Shown: positions 1 to 7,605 of the stretch, one piece after another
Layout of the letters: each line of letters opens with the position of its first letter
Position numbering within the stretch: the first letter of the stretch is position 1
The notes under the pieces: model-generated
Databases searched by the model: none
The model's input: the letters and a program-made list of their open reading frames with translations, nothing else
What the model was told of the DNA's origin: nothing
From: Wandonia haliotis
GTDB taxonomy: Bacteria > Bacteroidota > Bacteroidia > Flavobacteriales_D > Crocinitomicaceae
DNA length: 64,000 nucleotides
Reading direction: 5' to 3'
NCBI RefSeq assembly: GCF_039523435.1
Contig: NZ_BAAAFH010000022.1
Span: forward strand, 992,001 to 1,056,000
Translations under genes and position numbers: made by a program

Positions 1-155
1 TCCGGATCAGATCCGTAGGCAACATCGGTTAAGTCATACGAAACTGTAGGGTCCAACTGTTCCTGAACCGGTTCTTTTATGACCTCTTCTTCCTTTTTAC
101 AAGAGACTACAAGCGTAAATGAAAGAACCGCAAGTAACAAATAATAGCTTCTCAT
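1..155 (-). CDS. Lipoprotein, N-terminal fragment (cut by window edge)
   Basis: The first 51 codons of a minus-strand gene whose remainder lies outside the window. The start ATG is at 155-153. The protein begins with a hydrophobic signal peptide ending in a lipobox (VVSC followed by KK), so it should be a lipid-anchored envelope protein. A charged, Glu-rich linker follows (KKEEEVIKEP), which is the usual tether in Bacteroidota lipoproteins. Nothing of the functional domain is visible. It lies downstream of accC but is separated from it by a strong terminator, so it is probably transcribed on its own. Confidence 0.75.
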   Translation of the reverse strand, partial: MRSYYLLLAVLSFTLVVSCKKEEEVIKEPVQEQLDPTVSYDLTDVAYGSDP

Positions 156-220
156 TTCGAAGGTTTTGGTGAATGTATTCAAATGTACAATAAATTTATT
201 GATACCAATACAAAAACAAA

Positions 221-250
221 AAAGCGGGATATCTACTGACATCCCGCTTT
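221..250 (-). terminator. Rho-independent terminator of the accC operon
   Basis: A perfect 10-bp inverted repeat (AAAGCGGGAT / ATCCCGCTTT) has a 10-nt loop. Read on the minus strand it is followed by a T-rich run. It sits 18 bp after the accC stop and ends the long minus-strand fatty-acid cluster. Confidence 0.9.
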
Positions 251-267
251 CCTTATACTAAATTATA

Positions 268-1605
268 CTATTTATAATCAAACGTTTCCATAAATTTAGT
301 AGTAAAGTTTCCTTTTCGGAAATCTTCATTATCCATTAGTTTTTTATGGAAAGGGATTGTGGTTTTTATCCCTTCGATGATATACTCGTCAAGAGCACGT
401 TTCATTTTAAGGATAGCTTCTTCTCTTGTTTGCGCCACTACAATCAATTTTGAGATCATTGAATCGTAGTTTGGTGGAATTGTATACCCAGCATACACGT
501 GCGTATCTAAACGAACTCCATGTCCTCCCGGGGAGTGGTATGAAGTAATCTTACCTGGAGAAGGGCGGAAATCATTTTCCGGATCCTCAGCGTTAATACG
601 ACACTGGATGGCATGCATCTGCGGATAGTAATTCTTACCTGAAATTTTCTCTCCTGCTGCAATTTTGATCTGTTCTTTGATCAGGTCAAAATTGATTACT
701 TCTTCCGTAATGGTATGCTCAACCTGGATTCGTGTATTCATCTCCATAAAATAGAAGTCACGGTTTTTGTCCACAAGGAACTCTACCGTACCAACACCTT
801 CGTATTTCACAGCTTTAGCAGCCTGAATGGCAGCTTGCCCCATTCGCTCACGCAGATCATCTGTCATGAAAGGACTTGGAGTCTCCTCTACCAATTTCTG
901 GTGACGACGTTGGATAGAACAATCACGTTCCGAAAGATGACAGGCATTTCCATATTGGTCTCCGGCAATCTGGATCTCAATGTGGCGTGGCTCTTCAATG
1001 AACTTCTCCATGTAGATCCCGTCATTACCAAAAGCAGCTCCTGCTTCCTGACGTGCTGAATCCCATGCTGCTTCAATATCCTCTTCTTTCCAAACAATAC
1101 GCATTCCTTTACCACCACCACCGGCAGTAGCTTTAAGAATGATCGGATATTTAATCTCTTTTGCAACTTTCTTGGCATCAGCAAGATCCTTCAATAATCC
1201 CTTTGATCCTGGAATACAAGGTACTCCGGCTTTAATCATGGTCGCCTTTGCCGTCGCTTTATCTCCCATACCGGCAATTTGCTCGGGAAGTGCACCGATA
1301 AACTTGATTCCATGCTCCTGACAAACTTTCGAAAACTTCTCATTTTCCGAAAGAAATCCATATCCGGGGTGAATAGCGTCTGCATTAGTTATTTCAGCAG
1401 CTGCAATGATATTAGGAATAGAAAGGTAAGATTGTGAACTTATTGCGGGACCGATACAAACTGCTTCGTCTGCAAACCGAACAGGCAAACTGTCCTTATC
1501 TGCAGTTGAATATACTGCAACGGTTTTGATACCCATTTCTTTACATGTTCTGATAACACGTAAAGCTATTTCACCTCTGTTGGCAATTAATATTTTTTTA
1601 AACAT
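268..1605 (-). CDS. accC: Biotin carboxylase subunit of acetyl-CoA carboxylase
   Basis: Carboxylates the biotin on BCCP using ATP and bicarbonate, the first half-reaction of acetyl-CoA carboxylase in fatty-acid synthesis. At 445 residues it has the normal length. The N-terminus (KKILIANRGEIA) is the classic biotin-carboxylase start. The ATP-grasp glycine-rich loop GGGGKGM is at residues 162-168, HQK near 235-237 and the active-site strand MNTRIQVEH at 289-297. It is downstream of accB with a 39-bp gap, the standard accBC pair, and is the last gene of the cluster. Because accB is a separate gene this could in principle serve another biotin carboxylase, but adjacency to fabH and plsX favours the fatty-acid role. 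Confidence 0.97.
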   Translation of the reverse strand: MFKKILIANRGEIALRVIRTCKEMGIKTVAVYSTADKDSLPVRFADEAVCIGPAISSQSYLSIPNIIAAAEITNADAIHPGYGFLSENEKFSKVCQEHGIKFIGALPEQIAGMGDKATAKATMIKAGVPCIPGSKGLLKDLADAKKVAKEIKYPIILKATAGGGGKGMRIVWKEEDIEAAWDSARQEAGAAFGNDGIYMEKFIEEPRHIEIQIAGDQYGNACHLSERDCSIQRRHQKLVEETPSPFMTDDLRERMGQAAIQAAKAVKYEGVGTVEFLVDKNRDFYFMEMNTRIQVEHTITEEVINFDLIKEQIKIAAGEKISGKNYYPQMHAIQCRINAEDPENDFRPSPGKITSYHSPGGHGVRLDTHVYAGYTIPPNYDSMISKLIVVAQTREEAILKMKRALDEYIIEGIKTTIPFHKKLMDNEDFRKGNFTTKFMETFDYK

Positions 1606-1644
1606 AGTGAATGACGTTGGTTCAACAAAAAAATGAGTCTTTGC

Positions 1645-2166
1645 TTATGCAGGCTCAACCAGGAAAAGAGGCTGATCGTACTCTACAGGAGTAGCATCAT
1701 CAACCAGTACTTTCACGATTTTTCCGGAAACTTCTGACTCAATTTCGTTAAACAACTTCATTGCTTCAATAATACAAACTACATCACCTGACTTGATTGT
1801 ATCTCCTACGTTTACAAAGTTATCTTTACCTGGACCAGGAGCTCTGTAGAACGTACCGATCATTGGTGATTTAATCGTAATCAATTTCGAGTCATCTTCA
1901 GCAGGTGCAGCTGGTTTCTCAGCAGCAGGAGCCGGTGCAGCGGCAACAGGAGCCGGAGCGGCAGCAACAGGTTGAGCCTGTGCAGCAGCAATCTGTGCAG
2001 GTGTAGCAACCGGAGCTTGTTGAAGAACGATTGTTTGCTCTTCTTTCTTCGACTTTTTACCTTCTGATTTGATTGTTATCTTAAAATCCTTTTGTTCAAT
2101 TTCTACCTCAGTAACACCTGAGCGCGAAACAAACTTTATAAGTTCCTGAATCTCACTTAAATTCAT
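1645..2166 (-). CDS. accB: Biotin carboxyl carrier protein of acetyl-CoA carboxylase
   Basis: Carries the biotin that shuttles carboxylate from AccC to the carboxyltransferase. The 173-residue protein has the AccB layout: an N-terminal helix (MNLSEIQELI), an Ala/Pro-rich flexible linker at about residues 50-90, and a C-terminal biotinyl domain with the biotinylation site EAMKLFNEIES, in which Lys137 is the predicted modified residue. The Met after Lys is replaced by Leu, giving EAMKLF in place of the textbook EAMKMM. It lies between fabH and accC on the same strand and is co-transcribed with them. Confidence 0.96.
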   Translation of the reverse strand: MNLSEIQELIKFVSRSGVTEVEIEQKDFKITIKSEGKKSKKEEQTIVLQQAPVATPAQIAAAQAQPVAAAPAPVAAAPAPAAEKPAAPAEDDSKLITIKSPMIGTFYRAPGPGKDNFVNVGDTIKSGDVVCIIEAMKLFNEIESEVSGKIVKVLVDDATPVEYDQPLFLVEPA

Positions 2167-2206
2167 AATACTCTATTATTTGGTTGGATAAATATACAAA
2201 ATGTTT

Positions 2207-3196
2207 TTACGAATTGTAGGCCCATTTCAGATAGATAGCACCCCATGTAAATCCACCTCCAAAGGCAGAAAGAATCAGGTTATCACCCTTTTTCAACCTA
2301 CTCTCCCAATCCCACAAACAAAGCGGAAGTGTACCGGCAGTTGTATTACCATACTTCTCTATGTTTACCATAACTTTCTCAGGAGGAAGCCCCATACGCG
2401 ATGCTGTTGCATCAATGATACGAAGATTTGCCTGGTGCGGTACCAACCAATCTACATCATCACTTGTCAGGTTATTCTTCTCCATGATTTGTGCAGAAAC
2501 TTCTGCCATATTTGTAACAGCAAATTTAAATACCTGCTTCCCTTCCTGCTTTACATAGTGTAATCTCTGGTCTACTGTATCATGTGATGCAGGTGCGGCA
2601 CTACCACCACCGGGTTGTAACAGGTAATTTCTCCCTGCTCCGTCACTGTGCATAATACTATCGATGATTCCCAATCCTTCAGTATTTGGTTCCAGCAATG
2701 CTACTCCACCGCCATCACCAAAAATAACACAAGTAGTTCTGTCCTGATAATCCAGAATAGAAGTCATTTTATCCACCCCGATTACTAATACTTTCTTGTG
2801 CTTTCCTGTTTCAATGAATTGCGCTCCGATAGTCAGTCCGTATATAAAACCTGAACAGGCCGCAATGACATCAAAACTCCATGCATTTTTCATTCCGACT
2901 TTATCGGAAATGACGTTCGCTGTACTTGGGAAAGGGTAGTCCGGAGTAACCGTACCACAAATTACAAGATCAATATCCAATGGATCGATATTTTTCTTTT
3001 CCAGCAATTTCTTTACAGCAGCGGCCCCCATATCTGAAGTAGGACCATCTTTCATAATACGCCTTTCACGAATACCTGTTCTTGTACGAATCCACTCGTC
3101 AGACGTATCTACAATTTTTGACAAATCTTCATTTGTCATCACGTGTTCAGGAACATATCCCTCAACACCTGTAATTGCTGCTGTAACCTTTCCCAT
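2207..3196 (-). CDS. fabH: 3-oxoacyl-ACP synthase III (KASIII)
   Basis: Condenses an acyl-CoA primer with malonyl-ACP to start fatty-acid elongation. The full-length 329-residue protein has the catalytic triad of the family: Cys114 in AACSGF, His254 in VPHQAN and Asn284 in YGNTTAG. Its ATG overlaps the plsX stop codon by one base (TAATG), which suggests translational coupling. The order plsX-fabH within an rpmF cluster is conserved in many bacteria. Confidence 0.97.
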   Translation of the reverse strand: MGKVTAAITGVEGYVPEHVMTNEDLSKIVDTSDEWIRTRTGIRERRIMKDGPTSDMGAAAVKKLLEKKNIDPLDIDLVICGTVTPDYPFPSTANVISDKVGMKNAWSFDVIAACSGFIYGLTIGAQFIETGKHKKVLVIGVDKMTSILDYQDRTTCVIFGDGGGVALLEPNTEGLGIIDSIMHSDGAGRNYLLQPGGGSAAPASHDTVDQRLHYVKQEGKQVFKFAVTNMAEVSAQIMEKNNLTSDDVDWLVPHQANLRIIDATASRMGLPPEKVMVNIEKYGNTTAGTLPLCLWDWESRLKKGDNLILSAFGGGFTWGAIYLKWAYNS

Positions 3197-4134
3197 TATT
3201 TAAAAGCTTCTTTAATTTTCTTCGACAAATCAGAACCTACTACGTTTGCGGTATGCAGAATCATATTCTTCACCGCAACATCGTTGGAAATTCCATGACC
3301 GATAACAACTGTTCCGTTCACACCTAAAATAGGAGTACCACCGTAATTTTCGTAATTAAAACGGTCAAAATACTCATCTTCCACCCCTCTTTTTCTGAGA
3401 AGTGAATAAAACCCTTCGGCTGTCTTCAGAACAACGTTACCTGTAAACCCATCACAAACAATAACATCTGCACGATCTGTAAACAAATCGCGTCCTTCAA
3501 TATTTCCGACAAAATTCAGATCATCCGATTCCTGAAGTAGTTTGTGTGTAGTTGTAGTCAGTAGGTTCCCCTTTTCAGGTTCCTCACCAATATTCAGCAA
3601 ACCGACACGAGGATTCTCGATTCCGTTTACGTGCTTCATATAAAGTGAACCTAAAATTGCAAACTGATATAAGACATCCGGTTTACAATCCGCATTTGCC
3701 CCCACGTCCAAGAGAATCGATTCTCCTCCCGTAAGTTTGGGAAGCGTGGATGTAATGCAGGGACGAATCACTCCCGGAATTGCATTTATCTTATAAATAG
3801 ACCCTACCAGCATTGCGCCTGTATTTCCTGTACTGGCAAAAGCATCAATCTGTTTTGTTGCCAGCAACTCAAACCCGACAGCAATACTACTGTTCGGTTT
3901 TTTCGGCAATGCACGTGTAGGGTGATCACTCATAGTGATCACCTCCGGAGCATGTACAAAATCCACCTTGTCAGGATCTTCCCCTAACCCGGCAATCTGT
4001 TTACGGGCGATTTCTTCGTCGCCTATAAATACAATACGACAATCCTCCGGAAGATCTTTGAGGGCGAGATAAGCTCCTGCAACATTCGCATCAGGAGCGA
4101 AATCTCCTCCCATAATATCTATTCCAATCCTCAT
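3196..4134 (-). CDS. plsX: Phosphate acyltransferase PlsX
   Basis: Makes acyl-phosphate from acyl-ACP, feeding PlsY-dependent phospholipid synthesis. The 312-residue protein opens with the family signature MRIGIDIMGGDFAPD and carries the later motif LLDVGANADCKPD. It lies 28 bp after rpmF and overlaps fabH by one base. The rpmF-plsX-fabH order links lipid synthesis with ribosome production. Confidence is high from the N-terminal motif and from context. Confidence 0.97.
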   Translation of the reverse strand: MRIGIDIMGGDFAPDANVAGAYLALKDLPEDCRIVFIGDEEIARKQIAGLGEDPDKVDFVHAPEVITMSDHPTRALPKKPNSSIAVGFELLATKQIDAFASTGNTGAMLVGSIYKINAIPGVIRPCITSTLPKLTGGESILLDVGANADCKPDVLYQFAILGSLYMKHVNGIENPRVGLLNIGEEPEKGNLLTTTTHKLLQESDDLNFVGNIEGRDLFTDRADVIVCDGFTGNVVLKTAEGFYSLLRKRGVEDEYFDRFNYENYGGTPILGVNGTVVIGHGISNDVAVKNMILHTANVVGSDLSKKIKEAFK

Positions 4135-4162
4135 CTGGAATCTCGTATTCAGCTGTAAAAAA

Positions 4163-4354
4163 TTATACAGCTACTTCTTTCTCAGCTACTACTTTACCTT
4201 TATAGTAAAGTTTTCCTTCGTGCCAGAATGCTCTGTGAAACAAGTGTGGCTGACCCGTAGTTGGGCATGTTGCGATATTCGCAGCAGTTGCCTTAAAGTG
4301 GGTTCTTCTCTTGTCCCTTCTTGTGGTCGAAGTTCTTCTCTTAGGATGTGCCAT
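4163..4354 (-). CDS. rpmF: 50S ribosomal protein L32 (zinc-cysteine-poor type)
   Basis: Small large-subunit protein of 63 residues, starting MAHPKRRTSTTRRDKRR, the L32 basic N-terminus. Classical L32 binds zinc with four cysteines. Here only Cys29 is left in CPTTGQPHLFHRA, so the zinc ribbon is absent, as is known for flavobacterial L32. This helps place the organism. It sits between the DUF177 gene and plsX in the usual order. Confidence 0.96.
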   Translation of the reverse strand: MAHPKRRTSTTRRDKRRTHFKATAANIATCPTTGQPHLFHRAFWHEGKLYYKGKVVAEKEVAV

Positions 4355-4391
4355 TTTACTTTATTTTTATATACAAATCTACAAATACTTT

Positions 4392-4907
4392 TTATTCTTC
4401 TTCGTCTTCGTCCCAATCGTCCTCAAAATCATCTTCATCATCGGGATCGGAACTATTGATTGAATATTGGCTAATCAACGTTACCATTTCTTCGTTGCAT
4501 TCACCTTCCTCATGCACTTTTCGCGCAGGTAGCAAGACGTTAATGAACTCATAGAAATAAGGAGCCATTTCCAACATATACGCTTCAGGAGGCAAAACAA
4601 TCAACTCTTCATTATCAGATTGTTCTTTCCCGAACTTAAACACCAGTTTAAACGCTCCTTCTACTGGCAGCTCCAATGGATCTGCACATCTGTCACAGGT
4701 AGTATTCACAACCCCCTTGACTTTGTAACGTGTTGTCAACATGTTTGGTTTTTTATCCAACTCCATGTCGATTAGCACTTCTCCTGATTCAATCAGGGAA
4801 TACTCAAAATTCTCAAAGAACTCAGCACCAATTTCAAAGCTAACCTGATGCAAACCATCTTTTAACCCTGAAAATTGAACATTATAATTACGCAATGAAC
4901 TTTTCAC
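4392..4907 (-). CDS. DUF177 / YceD-family protein
   Basis: A 171-residue member of the YceD (DUF177) family, recognised from its position just upstream of rpmF and from a single CxxC pair (Cys71 and Cys74, in CDRCADPLELP). In other bacteria the family has been linked to 23S rRNA maturation and L32 accumulation; that role is inferred here. The C-terminal 20 residues are almost entirely Asp and Glu, a long acidic tail. It is separated from rpmF by 37 bp and is probably co-transcribed. Confidence 0.85.
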   Translation of the reverse strand: MKSSLRNYNVQFSGLKDGLHQVSFEIGAEFFENFEYSLIESGEVLIDMELDKKPNMLTTRYKVKGVVNTTCDRCADPLELPVEGAFKLVFKFGKEQSDNEELIVLPPEAYMLEMAPYFYEFINVLLPARKVHEEGECNEEMVTLISQYSINSSDPDDEDDFEDDWDEDEEE

Positions 4908-4960
4908 TGTTCAAAAAATTGGACGGCAAAGGTAAGAAAATAAACTGAAATCAAACACAT

Positions 4961-6025
4961 TTAATCTCTCCCTTTATTATTTTGTGGTTGCGACTGAAGC
5001 GGATTCGCCTCAATCTCCCTTATAAACTCACGGTTTCTGTATATATCTACTGCCAAATAAATTGCACTTCGCATTGAAGTTTCGGAAGCAATTCCCTTTC
5101 CGGCAATATCAAAAGCCGTTCCGTGATCAGGAGAAGTTCTTACCACGGGTAGCCCTGCTGTAAAGTTCACCCCCGAGTCAAACGCAAGTGCTTTAAACGG
5201 CGCCAGCCCCTGATCATGATACATAGCTAACACAGCATCGTAGTGCTTACGAGCTTCTGAACCAAAAAATCCATCTGCCGGAAACGGACCATTCACAAGG
5301 ATATCTTCCTGTTTAGCAGCTTGTATCGCCGGTGTAATCACCTCTGACTCTTCTTGTCCCATTGCACCTTTTTCACCTGCATGCGGATTAAGCCCCAAAA
5401 CAGCTATTTTTGGTCGAACAATTTTAAAGTCTCTTTTTAACGATGTATTCAACGCTTTGATCTTATTCAGGATCTTTTCCTTTGTCAGCTGTTCCGGAAC
5501 CTCTTTTAAAGCAATATGTGAAGAAACCAAAGCAACACGCAAATTCTCAGACACCATCATCATTAAAGCCTCAGCTACCCCTGACATGTCTGCCAGGTAT
5601 TCCGTATGACCGGGAAACTGGAATCCTGCTTTCTGAATGGTTTCTTTTGAAATAGGCGCAGTCACCAAAACATCAATTTTATTAGCGGCCAAATCAGCCG
5701 TTGCGGCTTCCAGCGAAAGAAATGCATGCTTCCCACCTGCTTCTGTTTTTTGCCCCGGCTCAATCCTCAGATCATCCCCCCAGCAATTAATCACATTGAT
5801 CTTACGCGGGTCTATCTGATCTGCTGTTTTAATCGACTGGTACTGAAAATCATGTTCTTTGATTGCTTTTTTATAAAACGAAAGTGTTCGTGTCGAGGCA
5901 TAAATAACAACTGAACAATCTTGCAGAATCCGGTTATCTGAAAGCGCTTTAATTGTCACTTCCGGCCCGATACCGTTAACATCTCCTATACTGATTCCTA
6001 CCCGAACGGGTTGTCTATTTTCCAT
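4961..6025 (-). CDS. pdxA: 4-hydroxythreonine-4-phosphate dehydrogenase
   Basis: Oxidises 4-phosphohydroxy-L-threonine in the DXP-dependent pyridoxal phosphate pathway. The 354-residue protein shows the family start VGISIGDVNGIGPEV, metal-site histidines in FPGHTEYLA, GLNPHAGE and YHDQGLAPFK, and the signature RTSPDHGTAFDIAG. Its start overlaps the 3' end of pepA by 11 bp, so the two are likely translated from one transcript. No other pdx gene is in the window. Confidence 0.96.
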   Translation of the reverse strand: MENRQPVRVGISIGDVNGIGPEVTIKALSDNRILQDCSVVIYASTRTLSFYKKAIKEHDFQYQSIKTADQIDPRKINVINCWGDDLRIEPGQKTEAGGKHAFLSLEAATADLAANKIDVLVTAPISKETIQKAGFQFPGHTEYLADMSGVAEALMMMVSENLRVALVSSHIALKEVPEQLTKEKILNKIKALNTSLKRDFKIVRPKIAVLGLNPHAGEKGAMGQEESEVITPAIQAAKQEDILVNGPFPADGFFGSEARKHYDAVLAMYHDQGLAPFKALAFDSGVNFTAGLPVVRTSPDHGTAFDIAGKGIASETSMRSAIYLAVDIYRNREFIREIEANPLQSQPQNNKGRD

Positions 6026-7430
6026 CTGTGTAATTTGCTAAAAATCTTGTTAATAAACGGACTCCTGTACCAGTTCCTCCTTTTCCTCTGTATCCGTCCT
6101 CAGCTTCTAAAAATGCCGGACCGGCTATATCGATGTGAATGTATGGATTTTTTGTGAAGTGCTCTAAAAACTTTCCTGCTGTAATCATCCCGGCATACGG
6201 ACCGCCAAGGTTATTCAAGTCTGCGATATCTGACTTCATTTCTTCGGCATACTCATCCCAAAAAGGAAGCTGAACCAGACGTTCATGTACCTCATTCCCG
6301 GCTGCAACTAAATTGTCAATTACTTCCTGTGCAGCATTTCCCATCACACAAGCTGCCCGCGTTCCAATTGCCCGCACGGCCGCACCGGTTAATGTTGCCG
6401 CGTCGATAACAAGCTCCGGGCTGTACTTATCTCCATAAGACAGTGCATCGGCCAATACCATTCTACCTTCTGCATCCGTATTTTTGACTTCTACCGTTTT
6501 ACCATTATACATAGTGATAACATCTCCGGGAGCATAGGCGTTTTTCCCCGGTCGGTTATCTGTTGCCGGGATAATACAAATAACATGAACGGGTAATTTG
6601 TTCAACGCTACAGACATCATCGTTCCGACCATACACGCCGCACCCCCCATATCACTTTTCATGATATCCATACTATGTGCAGTAGGCTTAAGGCTTAAGC
6701 CACCTGTATCATACACAATCCCTTTTCCCACAAGTACAACAGGCTGTTTATTAACGGCTGCATCGGGCTTGTATTCTATTACCGAAAAAGTGGGCGGTTC
6801 TTCACTCCCCAGATTTACAGCTATCAACCCTCCAAGTTTCAACGACTCTATCTGATGTTTCTCCAGTACCGTTACATGTACTCCAACAGGAGCTAGTTTT
6901 TCCTCTATTTCTTTGCTCAATTGAGTAGCTGTAAGGTAACTATGTGGCTCGTTTACCAAATCTCTCGACCAGTACACAGCACGGATCGTATTGTTTACAA
7001 TCTCAATCTCCTTTTCATTTCCGTCTAACACTGCAATTTTCCGGAGAGAGAATTCTTTCTCCTGCCTATCTGACCGGTATTTAAGAAACTGGTAATTTGC
7101 TAATGCAAGTCCTTCCGCTACTTCGATAGCAGCTCCTTCAGCACCAGTTATTTCAATTTCTTCAACTGCTTTTTCAAGTTTCTTTCGAACCTGATATCCA
7201 TACATTCTGTTCTTCTCCGAATGCGATTTAACTTTGGCAACAAAAATCCATTGCTTGCCTGTTTTCACAAAGTCAAAATCTTCTTTTGAGCCGGAAAATT
7301 CGTTCAGAAATGCAATTACTTCCGACGGAATTCTCTCCGTTTTTAGCGCATCCACACCTCTCTCATCCAGCAAAATCACCTGACATGCTGCTATATCTGC
7401 TACTTGTTTACTATATATTTCCGGTTGCAT
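6015..7430 (-). CDS. pepA: Leucyl aminopeptidase (M17 family)
   Basis: Two-metal aminopeptidase that releases N-terminal residues from peptides in the cytoplasm. The catalytic C-terminal domain shows VGKGIVYDTGG (Lys236, Asp241), Lys248, Asp260 and the signature NTDAEGR at 317-323. Residues 1-160 form the variable N-terminal domain. Total length is 471, normal for M17. It is the first gene of the minus-strand run and is divergent from the secreted-protein gene at 7606; the 175-bp gap between them should hold both promoters. Confidence 0.94.
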   Translation of the reverse strand: MQPEIYSKQVADIAACQVILLDERGVDALKTERIPSEVIAFLNEFSGSKEDFDFVKTGKQWIFVAKVKSHSEKNRMYGYQVRKKLEKAVEEIEITGAEGAAIEVAEGLALANYQFLKYRSDRQEKEFSLRKIAVLDGNEKEIEIVNNTIRAVYWSRDLVNEPHSYLTATQLSKEIEEKLAPVGVHVTVLEKHQIESLKLGGLIAVNLGSEEPPTFSVIEYKPDAAVNKQPVVLVGKGIVYDTGGLSLKPTAHSMDIMKSDMGGAACMVGTMMSVALNKLPVHVICIIPATDNRPGKNAYAPGDVITMYNGKTVEVKNTDAEGRMVLADALSYGDKYSPELVIDAATLTGAAVRAIGTRAACVMGNAAQEVIDNLVAAGNEVHERLVQLPFWDEYAEEMKSDIADLNNLGGPYAGMITAGKFLEHFTKNPYIHIDIAGPAFLEAEDGYRGKGGTGTGVRLLTRFLANYTDGK

Positions 7431-7605
7431 CTGAAAAATTTTAGGTAAAGTTAACCAAAAGTGTCCAAACCGCAGGTCTGACCGATCGAGAATTCAACCG
7501 GTTACTTATTTTGTTTATCCTGTCGGTCTTTCAAATTATTACTCCTAGCTTTATTTGTAATCGCATTACTATGAATTATTTCCAAGTTTGTTGTATTTTC
7601 ACCTT

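Noticed and set aside
715..1059. Plus-strand and alternative-frame ORFs inside accC and many other genes
   Set aside because: They lie fully inside well-supported genes on the opposite strand or other frame and show no family motifs.
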